A DNA stretch of 64,000 nt from Thozetella sp. PMI_491 (taxonomy: Eukaryota > Ascomycota > Sordariomycetes > Chaetosphaeriales > Chaetosphaeriaceae): assembly GCA_021432635.1 (NCBI GenBank), contig MU270016.1:125608-189607 (forward strand), read 5' to 3'. Of this stretch, positions 21,407 through 32,971 are shown piece by piece. The notes below the pieces were generated by a model. The model ran no database searches. It was given only the letters and a program-made list of their open reading frames with translations, and was not told the DNA's origin. The stretch's first letter is position 1. Every line of letters starts with the position of its first letter. The translations under genes were made by a program, and so were the position numbers.

Positions 21407-23531
21407 ATGGTCATTAAACAGATTGCTCCATATGGCGAGTGGGCGAGCAAGCTGACTGCTGCCGACCTAACTCAGGGCAGCAGAAGCCTGACCAGCCCGC
21501 GGGTCTGCGTAAGTGAGCGTCGATCCCGTCACCAGCTAGAAAACGCAGGCTAATCGCAAGGATCAGCCGCTGTCAGGGAGAGCGTTCTTCCTCGAATCGC
21601 GTCCTAACGGAACCAAAGGAATTGTCGAGGTTACAGCTGAAGGGCCACGACACGTTCTACCCGAGCCGCATAGCGCTTCGACGGCCATGTACGAGTACGG
21701 GGGGGTGCCGTATGCTCTCATCCCCGGAGCTGAGAAGACTTCTCTGCGCATCATTTTCTCAGATGCCAAGGAGCGCTCGCTTAACTTGCTTCATGTCGAC
21801 TCGGGCAAGATACAGCAGCTTGCGCAATCGGACACCCTGCGGTACGCCGACTTTGACGTCCATCCGCACATCGCAGACGGGGACGAGGCGAGCTCCTGGG
21901 TGATCGCGGTGCAGGAGGATCACACCATACCCGACCCAGCCCAAGTGCAAAACTACGTGATCGCCATTAATATCATCACTAAGCAGATCACCAGGGTAGC
22001 TGCGGGCGCTGATTTCTATTCGCACCCTCGTCTCAACCCGGCAGCCACGAAGCTCGTGTGGCGCCAATGGGATCACCCCGGCCTCCCTTTCGAGGACGCA
22101 AAGTTGTTCTGGGGGGACTGGAATGCCGATGGTACAGTCACCGACGGCCACATGATTGTCGGCGAGAGCGGTGACTGCGTGGCTGAACCTAGGTGGAGCC
22201 CAGACGGAGCGCTGTACTTCGGACAGGAAAAGTCCAACTTCCGTCAGCTCTTTCGAAAGCATATTGGGGATTCTGGGTCCCGGCAAATTGTGCTTAAAGG
22301 CTTAGAGGATTCTGAGATCATGGGAGCGTCTCTAGGAGTTCAAGGGTGAGGCTATTTCACTGATTTCTTCGCTTCTTTCGAGCCATGTTTGATGTGGAAG
22401 CTGACCAGCCGCGCTTACAGCGAGGGGTACCTGTTCCTCACAGCGGACACCATCATAGCGGCGCCACTGAGATTCGGCTCCACCAGGCTGGTCCACATCA
22501 ATGTCAATACAGGAGCCTGGAAGGAGATCGATGGCCCCTTCGCCAGCCTCGGGCTCGATGGCATGGCCCGACTCTCGGCTACCTCGCTGTTGATCCTTAG
22601 CAGTGGCTACAGCACGCCACTAGCAGCTTACCGAGTCGATCTCTCCCGCGATTTAGAAGCAAAAATCCATCTTATTCGCCAGGCCGTCGACAACCCTCAA
22701 CCCGAAGCGTTGTACTCAAAGCCGGAGCACATCCGCTTCAAGGCGAAGAAAGGACTCGCGCGCGAGGTTCACGGCTTTTTCTGGCCTCCACACAATCCCA
22801 AGTACATTGGGCCCGTGGGAGATCTTCCGCCCCTAATCATATTATCCCACGGCGGCCCTAGCGGTTTCACCTCTCCCGCTCTACAGCCCATGCCCGGGCA
22901 GTATTATACCAGCCGGGGATACGCCTTCTTCACCCTCAACTACACAGGCTCCACTGGCCACGGTAGGCAATATAGGGAGGCGCTATTTGGAGAGTGGGGC
23001 ATCTTGGACCGTGACGATGCCGCCGAGGCTGTAGCCTACCTCGCTGAGACCGGGCGTATCGACGGGAGGAGGGTAGGCATCGAGGGCGGTAGCGCGGGAG
23101 GCTACAACGTGCTACAGAGCCTGTGCTGGTACCCAGATGTCTTCGCCGGGGGCATCAGCTACTGTGGCGTCAGCGAGATCTCGACGCTAGTGGCCGGCAC
23201 CCACAAGCTCGAGTCGCACTACATGGACGTGCTCATGGACGTCGATGGCAAGAGCGAAGAGGAGAAGGCCAAAGTCTTCGCCGCGCGTAGCCCGCTGCAC
23301 TATGCTCAGCAGATCACATCACCCCTGCTGCTCATCCACGGCGACGCCGACACCGTCGTCCCCATCCAGCAGAGCAGGGATATTAAAAAGAAGATCGAGG
23401 ATAAGGGAGGCGATATTAAGATGATCACTCTAAAGGACGAGGGGCACGTCTTCAGCAGGGCTGACAGTTGGGAACTGATTCTCCACGAGGCAGAGAAGTG
23501 GTGGGCCAAGACACTTCTGAAGAAATTGTGA
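21407..23531 (+). CDS. S9 family peptidase (prolyl oligopeptidase / acylaminoacyl-peptidase type)
   Basis: Three exons: 21407-21508, about 21561-22345 (acceptor could also be six bases later), 22421-23531, giving about 665 residues. The second join (GG|C) puts GEGYLFLTAD in frame. The N-terminal half is a beta-propeller-like region with WSPDGALYFGQEKSNFRQLF. The C-terminal alpha/beta hydrolase domain has PPLIILSHGGPSGFTSPAL, NYTGSTGHGRQYREAL, the nucleophile elbow GGSAGGYNVLQ, the acid in HGDADTVVPIQQS and the base in DEGHVFSRAD. The triad is complete, so the enzyme should be active. No signal peptide is present, so it is probably cytosolic. It should cleave short peptides or remove acylated N-terminal residues; exact specificity cannot be read from the sequence. 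Confidence 0.9.
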
Positions 23532-23715
23532 GGAGAGGTGTGTAAGGCTCTGAGTTACGGTGTCTGTCGTGCGGGAATGACTCAATTTCTGTCGAGAGCC
23601 TACTGTCTTTGAGTAATGATTGTACGTGTTAGAAAACACCCTAATGTCCTAGGAAAATAAAGGTGCCTTACTAGTTGGTTATCGGAACTTAACAATAACC
23701 AATTAGGTGCAGTGA

Positions 23716-24120
23716 TTAGAGGCACCAATCTGCAGACGTGACCACTGACGTATGCACGTCCATGAATATCGATCGGGGAGGGATCAACTTCCGAGTCTGA
23801 CATCTGGATTCCGAGGTGAGATCTTGGCATCCAAAGATGCAGTTGTCGTCCATGATACTTGTCACGGCCAACTGGTCGATGAAACCCTCTGCAAAGAACT
23901 TGAGTGAACCTGTGGCACATTGCCAAGCACGGCGAAGGCTCTCGACTTTCCGAGCCAGTAACACTGATATCCACTTCTTACTGTGTGCCCTGATTGTTGA
24001 TCCGTCGGCTTTTTCGGCTGGCGCGCAATTAACCGGCAGCATCAGTGTATAGAACTCTGGGCAAGGTAACTCCCAGGCTCGGGCGAGGGAGATGATGCAA
24101 ATCGCCAGACATAATATCAT
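23716..24120 (-). CDS. Possible small secreted protein
   Basis: Single open frame of 134 residues starting with a short hydrophobic segment (MILCLAICIISLARA) that could be a signal peptide, then WELPCPEFYTLMLPVNCAP and a Cys-containing C-terminal part (DDNCIFGCQDLTSESRC). No family is recognised and no splice sites support it. It may be a genuine effector-like orphan or a chance frame. It converges with the S9 peptidase gene. Confidence 0.35.
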   Translation of the reverse strand: MILCLAICIISLARAWELPCPEFYTLMLPVNCAPAEKADGSTIRAHSKKWISVLLARKVESLRRAWQCATGSLKFFAEGFIDQLAVTSIMDDNCIFGCQDLTSESRCQTRKLIPPRSIFMDVHTSVVTSADWCL

Positions 24121-24900
24121 CTTGCTGCCAGCTCTTCAGATCAAGTCGAATTACGAATTTTCAGCCTTCCTTTATCTCGACTTTGGGCCGTCTCTTACGA
24201 TTAGCCCCGGAAACGGCGCCTTGTGTTCTAGAAAGGAGTAAAGTTGTTGTGTTCATGCACTCATATGAAGCCGCATCACTGTCGGAAGACGACCTCTGTG
24301 CATAATGTTTGACCCTGCCAAGAATCAGTTTGAAGACAAGAGATGGGTGCCTGAAAGGATTCTACTATGCTCGAGTCAAAGTTGCACGGTTCATTCCGGT
24401 TATTTGATGCAAAGCCTCGACGGAAGGCCTCAAACCAAACTTGGTTGATTGGCCGTGGCGTTCTGTCCAGAAGCCACCCGAGGCTGAGCCGCCCCGTTGC
24501 GTCTGAGTAAGAAAAGGGAATAGAGGCGAGTTGACGATCTTCGAATACCTCGGAGCAAAGTTGCTGTGAATGGTTGGGTCCCAATCAATTTGAGGCTTAG
24601 TATATGACGTGCGACATATACGTGCCGAAGTCACATTCTTTAGGCTGACCTACAGATCACTGTCAGCACGCACACAGCAAAGACGAGGCGAGGATAAACA
24701 ATTGTGGCCCAAAACGCTCAACTATCGCCGACATGGCCTCATGAACAATCAAGCTCGGCATATCAGTAGGCTGACAGCAATATGAGGGAACGGTTTCTAA
24801 GTCAGCGAGCCATGGATGATCATGATCCTTCAATCGGCTTGATACAATGGGCGTATTGACGAAGCTAAGTGACGGCTAAGGAGTGGTTGAAGGACTGAAC
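24121..24900. other. Intergenic region upstream of the 8-Cys peptide gene
   Basis: Two overlapping minus-strand frames at 24276-24634 have no recognisable motif and are not called. Otherwise nothing is seen apart from the promoter of the next gene. Confidence 0.45.
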
Positions 24901-24907
24901 TATATAA
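24901..24907 (+). promoter_or_regulatory. TATA box of the 8-Cys peptide gene
   Basis: TATATAA sits 119 bp upstream of the ATG at 25020 and is followed by a pyrimidine-rich leader ending in TCAAAATG, a good fungal start context. Confidence 0.6.
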
Positions 24908-25019
24908 CAAGCTCTTCTCCAACAAGATTGTGCTCTTTTAGTTCTGCAGCCTACCTCAGCCTACAGCTTGCAACATTACTCTTTCAAATTACAACATACA
25001 ATCTTCTACTCTATTCAAA

Positions 25020-25271
25020 ATGCAGTTCTCTCTTCTCGCCGTCGCGACTTTCATCGCTCTTGCAACTGCGGTGCCCAGCGGACCGTCCCTGGCTCTGCTG
25101 GAGCCCAGGTGTATTGGATCCGGAGGTGAGCCCGTCCTAGCCTCGAATTGTACGTGGTACATGAGACAGAGCTGACCAAAATGATTAGGTGACTGCAGTA
25201 GCGATTTCGGCGGCTGCTGCAGTGGTATCTGTGCTGCGGATCACGGCTGTGGATGTCTAAGGTGCAATTAG
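25020..25271 (+). CDS. Small secreted 8-cysteine peptide, knottin-like spacing
   Basis: Two exons: 25020-25125 and 25189-25271, giving 62 residues. The intron has donor GTGAGC, branch GCTGACC and acceptor GATTAG. A signal peptide (MQFSLLAVATFIALATA) leaves a mature chain of about 45 residues or less. The C-terminal 32 residues hold eight cysteines spaced C-x6-C-x6-C-C-x3-C-x5-C-x1-C-x2-C. The C...C...CC...C...C order is that of inhibitor-cystine-knot (knottin) peptides. Fungal peptides of this form include effectors, antimicrobial peptides and inhibitors; which applies here is unknown. The intron between signal region and Cys-rich region is typical of such genes. TATA box and pyrimidine-rich leader suggest strong, regulated transcription. 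Confidence 0.85.
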
Positions 25272-26256
25272 GACTCGTCCTTGGAACTGTTGTTTCGTTC
25301 TCCTCGATCTCAAAACCGCGAACTAGATAGAAAATGAACACTATATAGGGATTGGGCCAGATCGGTCGCGAAGGCTCCTCCGCTGGTCGTGGAGCAACAG
25401 GTGCTCTAAGCGACTCGTTTAGTATCCCTTCATCTAGAGAAATTGACTTGTTCATTTCCCTATCTCTAAAGACCTATACGACAGGATTCCGACTGCCAAA
25501 CATGCAATGCATCTGCAAATGATGGTCGCTGTCTTATTCAGATACCACTGTAGCGGTAATATTATTCGTGTTGGCCTTAGCAATGGTTCTCAAATGAAGC
25601 TGCAGTTACTGCGGCCCTTTTTAAGCAGGATTGGACAGTTTACCGCAGGCAGTCCCCATATGGAATCAGTTGCAAGCTCAGGTATCCCGGAAGATGCAAA
25701 CAGTGTCAATCTAAAGAGTGTCCGAGTCCCGCAACTATAATACTACATAGCAACGTCCGAGGTAGCTCTAAAGTTGAACGGCTAGCTTTGAGGCGTTGGT
25801 AGTTGTCGTAAGTGCGTTCATAGCCGGTCAGCCCTCTTCAAAGCACTAGGTATTGCAAAGATGTTTTGCCCCTGAACGAATGGTGTATTCTTTAGTTGCA
25901 ATTTAAGGAAGGATGTGTTTGTGCTTGTGCCTGGTTGGATGCCCAAAATACGTGCAGATGCTGTATCCGCTCTTAGGGGACTATATGCGTAGAAGTAGGG
26001 TATCGGATGCCGCGACGCCGGTGCCGATTTGGCCCCCACCGAAGAACCCTTTGTACCCATGATGAGCGAGGCACAGCACAGACCACCTGTTTTTATCGTG
26101 GCTAGCCTTGGATTGAGTACGGAGCGGAGAAAAGGCATTGAACCCTTCGCTGCACAGGACAGTCTAGGTGCTTAGGTTGGTCCCCAGCTGCAGGCCGACT
26201 AGTTCATCTCTCTGGTGCAACCATCTCGCCGCACCCCGTCCTTGTGCGACTAAGGT
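25272..26256. other. Intergenic region upstream of fungal_trans regulator
   Basis: Short frames at 25507-25740 (plus) and 25818-26138 (minus) have no family signal. No repeat or RNA gene recognised. Confidence 0.5.
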
Positions 26257-28975
26257 ATGTCTCAGGCGTCCCCTGCAGCAAGCGACAGGTCGGTCGCCTC
26301 CGCTTCGGCCTCGGCCTCCGAAAAACCCGCGAACCTGGATGCGGGCGGCCCCTCCTCCGACCCTGCAGGTGCGGCACGGCCCCAACTACGCAGCTGTGTA
26401 GTATGCCGTAGTCGCAAGGTCCGCTGCGACAAGCAGTCGCCGTGCTCCAACTGCCGCCGGGCCAATATCACCTGCGTTTTCCCTGCCAGCGAGCGCCTCC
26501 CGAAATGGGCCCGTCGCCACCAGCTCATCGCTAACGAGGCGGCGTCGGCCTCGCGATCCATGCCGCCGCCCGCCGAGCCCGAGGCCAGCCATGTTATGGA
26601 GCGGCTGCAGAACCTCGAGAGTCTCGTCAAGAAGCTGACCAGCCGGCTCGACCAGAGGAATGAGGCCCCGGGCTCCACCGACGGCTCCTCTAAGCCGGAC
26701 TCGCCCCAGAGCGCCGCTTACGAGCGGGACCTCCGGGCCCAAGCCGACAAGCCGGCGCCCACGACAACAGCCAACATGCAGAAGCATTTCGGGAGGCTGG
26801 TGGTCCAGGATTCCAACCAGAGCCGGTATGTGGGCTCCGGCTTTTGGTCTCGTGTTAACGATGAGGTGAGCTGCCTTGCTCGTGATGTTGGCTTACTGGG
26901 CCTCATGGCTAATCGACCGATAGCTCGACGGACTGGAACTGGGTACCTGGGGCCTTGCTGCCCACGACTCTGATAGCTCTGAGGATGAGGGTTTTGCGGG
27001 AATCAAGCTTCCCGATCGGACTCCTCTAGAGCGACATGCCTTCATCTTTCGTCACAACCTGGACATCGCCGCCCCCGACCTACGCGAGCTCCGCCCGTTG
27101 CAATCGCAGATACCCTTCCTCCTGGATGTTTTTGCCGATTCAGTCAACTATTTCTCACAGGTCGTTCACATGCCCACCATCACCAAAATGGTCCGCGGCT
27201 CTCGCGTGACTGAAGGGTCTAATCTCACCCCGGCCAACGAAGCGTTAATGTTCTCAATCTACTACGCGGCTGTCACCTCCATGGAGCCAGAAGACGTGAG
27301 TTTCTCCGTCATTTTTTCCCCCTCTCGATCAACTAACTCAACGCTCCTCTAGGTCCTGAAGAACTTCGGCGCGACGCAGTCGGAGCTCAATCTCAAATAT
27401 CGGCTTGGCTTAGAGTTGGCCTTAGCTAAGGCAGATTTCCTCAACAATCCCGACTTGGTTCTTGTCCAGGCCTTCATTATATTTCTCTGTCTCTTGCGTC
27501 GGCACGAAAGTCCGAGGTTTGTGTGGATGATGGCCGGGGTTTGTATCCGAATGGCCCAGGCGCTCGGCTTGCACCGGGATCCGTCGCATTTCAGCCACCT
27601 AACTCCCTATGAGGCCGAGATGCGGCGAAGAGCTTGGTGGACGCTGTGTACGATTGACGCCAGGGCTTCGGAGGACCAGGGTACCGACCTCACGATTGTG
27701 GGCGGCAGCTTCGATACGATATTCCCGTTGAACATCAACGACGCCGATATCTCGCCCGAGACCACCGAGATGCCAGCGGAACGCCAGGGCACTACAGATA
27801 TCTCGCTTGCACTGGTTTGGTTTCGCATCTGTGAGATATCCAGGAAAATGATGTCTCCTGGCCCTAAGGAGCAGCCTCTGAGTCTTGAAGACCAGAGCCG
27901 TATGCTGGACAGCATTTACGAAGGGATGGAGCGCAACTATCTCCAATACACTGAGTCTGGAAACATCGTGTCCTGGGTTGCCGCAAATATCACCCGCCTC
28001 GTCATATCCAAGATCGCGCTATTCATATACCTCCCCGTCCTCTTCTCCACCCCGGGCGAGCGGTTCTCCGTCGAGATTCGGAACAAGCTCCTGATCGCGG
28101 CGATTGAAGTGGCCGAGTACAACCATCTCCTTAACGCCGAAGAAGACTGCCGCCAGTGGCGGTGGATCTTCCAGACCTACACCCACTGGCATGCCACCGT
28201 CTACCTCCTGATCGAAATTGCCCGCCGCCCGTGGTCACCGATCATTGAGCGCGCCTGGGTTGCACTCCACAGCAGCTGGCTTATCCCATCGCAGCCTAAC
28301 ATGGACAAGAACCTGAGGATCTGGGTTCCGCTGCGCAAGCTCATGGCCAATGCCCGCAGGCACCGCGAGGCAGAGCTTGAGCGGCTACGGGGTGACCCTT
28401 CGGCGCTTGAGGCTCAGGAGCTGTCCGACCGGAACGTCCCCGCCCCTGGTAGCCACGGGCCATTTCCAGCCGAGGAAAGCGAGCGTCTCTTCCGTGAACA
28501 TTGGCTCAGCCTCTTTCCCTCGGCGCAGAATCCTAACAGCCAAGTCAAGGGTCACCTAGTAAGTTCCTCCCATCTGTTCATTATATTGCATGGCACTGAC
28601 GGGACCCAACAGACAGCGCCGTACGGGCATCAGGACCCGTGGTCCACCACAATCAGTGACCCAGCTTTCTTGCCTGGCTTATCGACCAGAGTCCTGGACG
28701 CTACTTCAAACGAGCCGGCGCAAGCACAGACTGGAGCGCCGGCATCAGCCTCATACGGGACACCTTCTACGGCTCCTGCAAGCTGGCTAGGTGGCTGGAC
28801 AACAGGCCCAGGCCTCACGCCGTGGCTATGGGCTGATACGGACCCGAACGTTGAAGTCTTCAACGATATGGATGTCAACATGGAGGCGGTAGAAGATGTG
28901 AACTGGTACAACTGGCTAGAATCGGTGCAGACCATGGAGTCGAACTCAGATCGGGCCAATGACCCCGGGACATGA
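26257..28975 (+). CDS. Zn2Cys6 / fungal_trans transcription factor
   Basis: Four exons: 26257-26865, 26924-27295, 27353-28558, 28613-28975, giving 849 residues. The zinc cluster is at residues about 47-74 (CVVCRSRKVRCDKQSPC, then CSNCRRANITC, sharing the Cys), followed by a coiled-coil-prone linker with VMERLQNLESLVKKLTSRL, which suggests dimer formation. The fungal-specific regulatory domain has FVWMMAGVCIRMAQALGLHRDP and MRRRAWWTLCTIDARASED. The last intron (54 bp, GTAAGT...CCAACAG, CTGAC branch) is a multiple of three without stops, so retention would add 18 residues. The protein is nuclear and should bind paired CGG half-sites. The target genes are not identifiable from sequence; the neighbouring secreted hydrolases and M43 protease are candidates only by position. 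Confidence 0.92.
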
Positions 28976-29164
28976 TAGGATGGAGAGAGAGTGTGGCAGT
29001 ATTTATTTGCTTGATCACTTAGGGTTATTGTGTGAGAGCAGGTTCGGAGAGAGAAATGATTTATGTGAACTCCATGGAATCCCAAATTGTCTCTATAGTC
29101 GCCAACGCCCGTTTCTTCATGATCTATCGACAGCTCCTACGTACCTAACCAAGGGATATGTATT

Positions 29165-30199
29165 TTAATTGCTGGTTGTGTTCTCGACCTGTGCGCCCTT
29201 TCCATATCGAAAGGCGTCATAGCTGTTGTGCATCCGCACAAGTTGGCCAGCCGTAAATCCCTCGTAGCAGCTATCATCGGAATAGTCCATGTAGTTGGTA
29301 ATTGAATCCCGGCCAGGCATATCCGGGCAAGTATCCTTTCCGGCCGGGCAACCGTCTGTCTTGACGGCCTGCGCAGGGGTGTCGTCGATCAAATCGCCCT
29401 TGCCGTTGCACATTCCATCGTCGTCAAACACGTGGAAGAGGCCAAACCAATGGCCCGTCTCGTGAACAGCAGTTACTGTGATAAGTAGAGTAAGTTACGT
29501 GTATGCTTGTGAAACGGTAGTTGTGTCGGTGTCACTTACTGCCCATGTCGAAAGGGGGCGTCCCTCCCGGAAGCGTGCTGGCCTGGATGTGGCACCCATC
29601 CTTGTAGAGACCCTTCTCGAGAACCTCGGAAAAGTTGGATTTCGGAAACTCGCAAGAGCCCGCCAGAACACTCTCGCCGCCGACCAGACCGGGATAGATC
29701 CAAAGGTTCAGTGTGCCATAGTCCCCCTGCCGGGTCGCACGCCAGAAGTCGTCAAATTGAGGCTCTGGACTCTCCACATCTAGATTGATGAGCTTGTCGT
29801 CTGCTGTGCGTGTGGTACCCTGCAGTGTGAAATGGATGTTGGAGGGCGCAAACCTGTGACTCGGAGTCAGCGCTGTCAAATATAAACATTAATTAATTGT
29901 GCATACGCTTTGTTCATCACTTCTACTTGCTCGAACAGCGTCCCGGCCCCGAGGTACTGGTCTTTCGCATCGCTTGGCACGACTGCGTGAATATGTAGTG
30001 GAATGTCGAGGATCGTCCCGTTCCATCTCCGGTACACTCCCATGCCGCGCGCAGACGTCTCTCTCGCTTTGAGGAGGCTCATAGCTGCATGGTCTTGCTC
30101 GGTCGGATTTGTGCTTCCACATCTGAACTTTGGGGATTCCGCCGATGCGAGCGATAGTGGAAGAGCCAAAAGGCTGTATGCGAGCTGTTTGGCATGCAT
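29165..30199 (-). CDS. Secreted M43 (pappalysin-like) zinc metalloprotease
   Basis: Three exons: 30199-29907, 29853-29540, 29475-29165, giving 305 residues. Acceptor choice in the first intron gives AFAPSNIHFTL, as in the family, after a CTGAC branch; the second join restores TAVHETGHWFGLFH. The signal peptide is MHAKQLAYSLLALPLSLASA. The zinc motif HExxHxxGxxH is complete (HETGHWFGLFH) and the Met-turn lies in NYMDYSDDSC. Cysteines in GCHIQAS, MCNGKGD, GCPAGKDTC and DDSC should form the disulfides typical of fungal M43 proteases. It is an extracellular endopeptidase; homologues in fungi degrade host or substrate proteins. Length fits the family (about 280-310). Confidence 0.93.
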
Positions 30200-31417
30200 T
30201 TTGGTGGATTATTAAGAGAACCGGGAGGGTCGAATATCTAGATAGTCACTGGGAGAGCGCCCTGAATGTGTTGCACTGGATGATGTCTGGCGAAAGTAGG
30301 ACCTTGGTTCATTGCGAGAATCTCTCCTTTATAGAGCATTTGGAGTTTCACGACCACATCGGCGCCGTATACAGCGTTCCTCTCGCTGGTGGCCGCCGAA
30401 TAAGCCGAAAAGGGAAGGGCCGCCATCGGGGCTGGTGCTATGGCTGTGCTCGTTGCCAAGCTTCCCTTTTTTGCAAGTTTCCCTAGTTGCCTATGTGCAG
30501 AAATAGTAACTCGAATTAGCGTATCGTAGATCTGCTTATTGATGCTGCCCCAGCCTCAGCCTCTCATCGGCGCGAGCATCGGCGGGATGCCGACGTATAA
30601 TCTCTCCAGTAAGAAGTTTGAAACAAGCGTGCTTAGAACCGGGCATCGTAGGCGAGAGCCAATCAAATCACAAGAATGAAGCCCGCCGCAGCGGATACAA
30701 GAATAAAGAAACAGGCGGCCTGATGAGAAGACCCTCCAATGCACATCACTGGGCCGCGGCCTGTCTGAGACATAGTGCATCATTTCCATACCGTGGCGTG
30801 GCGTGGGAGCAGAAAACATTAGGAGAGCTGGATGCAATGGGGGCTTTTGATGCATAACCCCATCACCTAGCAACAGCATCGATCTGGTGATAACTGTGCT
30901 CTAGTGAGCTCTCTATCGCCCGTGGCGAAACTCCCATTGCTCTAGTTTAGCCCTGGTGGATAAATATGTGTTTCGAGGAGCAACTCCCCGGCCACTTAGG
31001 CGGCCTTGGCTAAGTTGTAAGCTGATGACCATTGCCACCACAGGACATGAGTCTCATTTAGTTACGTCGCACAGGCCTTGTCTCAGCGGCCCTAAAATCC
31101 CGCCTGGTGCCCTCGGCTTCGGTTGCCTCCGACGATGGCCAATCCTAGGTGATTCAGGCTGGGCCCATCAACCTTAAATACTCTCGTCCAGCGACATGGC
31201 TGCGAGAAGGAATAAGGAGAAAACCTCTATGGTCAATCATACGATAGGCACCAACGGATCGCCTAGGAGAGGGAGTCATGGCACTGGTTGCGCTTTGTGG
31301 TAAAGCTGCAACAGCGAAGCGAAGACATGTGACGGATTAAGTAACTAGGCACAGAGTCTAAGCTAACCCATATCTTGCAGCTCCAGCCTGTTGACTTGGC
31401 CTCACTGCTCGAGCATC
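30200..31417. other. Intergenic region
   Basis: About 1.2 kb including the M43 promoter and the 3' side of the tannase-like gene. Frames at 30130-30486 and 30556-30879 have no motif. Nothing else recognised. Confidence 0.5.
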
Positions 31418-32971
31418 TCAAGCGCATGTGAAGCTTTCCGCCTTATTTACGTCGCCAGTTCCACGATACTTGAGCCTTTGCGGGTGTGGGCAGAGATTCC
31501 TGGTAACGGTCACCCCGGCTGTGGTAGTCGTGTTGGCAAACAACGTGGCCGGCTCGACGTTGTTCTCGACCCATTTTACTAAGGGAGTGAGCGGGTCGAG
31601 CGGGTTGGGCCCGATGCCTCCGCTACAGTGGCCAACCCCAGGTGCCAGGTACAGCTTGTAGAACTTGTTGATCTTGTCTTCACTGATGCGCATCCTCGCC
31701 TTCAGGGCCTCTCGGTACCGGATCGTGCCGTTGTGTGGGACGACGGTATCCGCCAAGCCATGGTAGGTGAGCAGCTTACCGCCCCGCCGGCGGAACGCAC
31801 TAAGATCAGGATATTCCGCGCCTAAGAGGGGATCCATCAGGCCCATCGAGCGCATGTACACCTCTTCATACTCCTTGAACGTCATAGTGGTGTTGAGGGA
31901 AGGGTTACGGGTGACAAAATACACAATCCAGGGCATGGCAAGCGCCCAGGGAACTGCCACGGTGTTGCCGTTGGTTGTGAGCGTATTGGCGAGAGTCGAG
32001 AATGGGGTCCCAGGAGCAAGGCCGTACCAGAGGAAATCCCCCTGCGCGGCGCGCGGCCCTTCGAGAATCTTAGCGATGACATTTGCATGCCCTGCAGTCA
32101 CTTCAGTCGGACCTGTGGTGTTTACACAGTTGCTGATCTTGGTGCCAACCAGCTTTTGGAGATCGTACTTGCAGCTCAGGGGGTCAGAGACGAGGCCGTC
32201 TACCGCACCGTCCTGGGGATCACACTGCCGAACTAGCTCAGCCTGGTACGCCTCAAACACACAGTTCGGCGGCGCAACGAGGTTCTCCATGACAATAGAG
32301 GGCCACGAGAGGAAGGTCGAGATGCGAGGCATGTTGACGCCCGGGGCGTGGGCCAGGATGCCGTCAAAATCCTCAGGATAGTTCTCGGCAGTCATGTAGC
32401 CCATCCTGCCGCCAGTCGAGCACCCGGAGTAGTACGCATAACGCGGCCGCACACCATAGAAGGCATGGGCCGAAGCCTTGAGCACAACCGCCATGGCATG
32501 GGCGGCGCGCGTGGCATAGTTCTTGAGCAGTGGAGTGTCCGGCACGCCTGGGGCTTTAATAGTCCACAGGGCACTACCGGCGTCGATTGTGAGGTTTCGT
32601 GTCAGGCCGCCTTCGGTCCAGGCCGAAGCATAGCCCTGTAAGGTAGGCCCGGGCATGTTGGACTCATATCCAGTGTAGAGACCGCCGCCACCGGTGGCCA
32701 TGACCCGCTGGTTCCAGTTGGAGAGAGGAAGCCACACCCAGACGTAGACGACATCCCCGTCCCCGTGCGTGACCGCGACTGTGAGATTGCAGAAGCTGAA
32801 CCCCGGAGTGGACTGGTAGTTCTGCACCACGGTCCCTTTGGTTGAGAGAACCTTGAAGTCTTCGAACTCAGGGAGGGTAACTTTGTCGCAGGTCGCTGCC
32901 CGCGGCTTGAGGCTTGCGCCTTGAGCGGAGGCCACAAGGCTGTAGGTCCATAGGAGTCGTAAGAGCCTCAT
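31418..32971 (-). CDS. Tannase / feruloyl esterase family, secreted
   Basis: Single exon, 517 residues, signal peptide MRLLRLLWTYSLVASAQGA. The mature alpha/beta hydrolase has NQRVMATGGGGLYTG, YGVRPRYAYYSGCSTGGRMGY with the nucleophile Ser of GCSTGG, ENYPEDFDGILAHAPGVNM, the acid in YHGLADTVVPHNGT and the base in APGVGHCSGGIGPNPLDPL. The CS...HC pair, a disulfide that brings Ser and His together in this family, is present. Length matches fungal tannase/feruloyl esterases (about 520). The enzyme hydrolyses ester bonds in gallotannins or feruloylated polysaccharides; which one cannot be told. Several sequons suggest N-glycosylation. It is extracellular and should help plant-material degradation. 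Confidence 0.94.
   Translation of the reverse strand: MRLLRLLWTYSLVASAQGASLKPRAATCDKVTLPEFEDFKVLSTKGTVVQNYQSTPGFSFCNLTVAVTHGDGDVVYVWVWLPLSNWNQRVMATGGGGLYTGYESNMPGPTLQGYASAWTEGGLTRNLTIDAGSALWTIKAPGVPDTPLLKNYATRAAHAMAVVLKASAHAFYGVRPRYAYYSGCSTGGRMGYMTAENYPEDFDGILAHAPGVNMPRISTFLSWPSIVMENLVAPPNCVFEAYQAELVRQCDPQDGAVDGLVSDPLSCKYDLQKLVGTKISNCVNTTGPTEVTAGHANVIAKILEGPRAAQGDFLWYGLAPGTPFSTLANTLTTNGNTVAVPWALAMPWIVYFVTRNPSLNTTMTFKEYEEVYMRSMGLMDPLLGAEYPDLSAFRRRGGKLLTYHGLADTVVPHNGTIRYREALKARMRISEDKINKFYKLYLAPGVGHCSGGIGPNPLDPLTPLVKWVENNVEPATLFANTTTTAGVTVTRNLCPHPQRLKYRGTGDVNKAESFTCA

Noticed and set aside
24276-24634. Two minus-strand frames of about 90-100 codons
   Set aside because: Overlap each other in different frames, no motifs, no splice signals that join them sensibly.
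26262-26787. Minus-strand frames opposite the Zn2Cys6 gene
   Set aside because: Shadow of a GC-rich exon that clearly encodes the zinc cluster on the plus strand.
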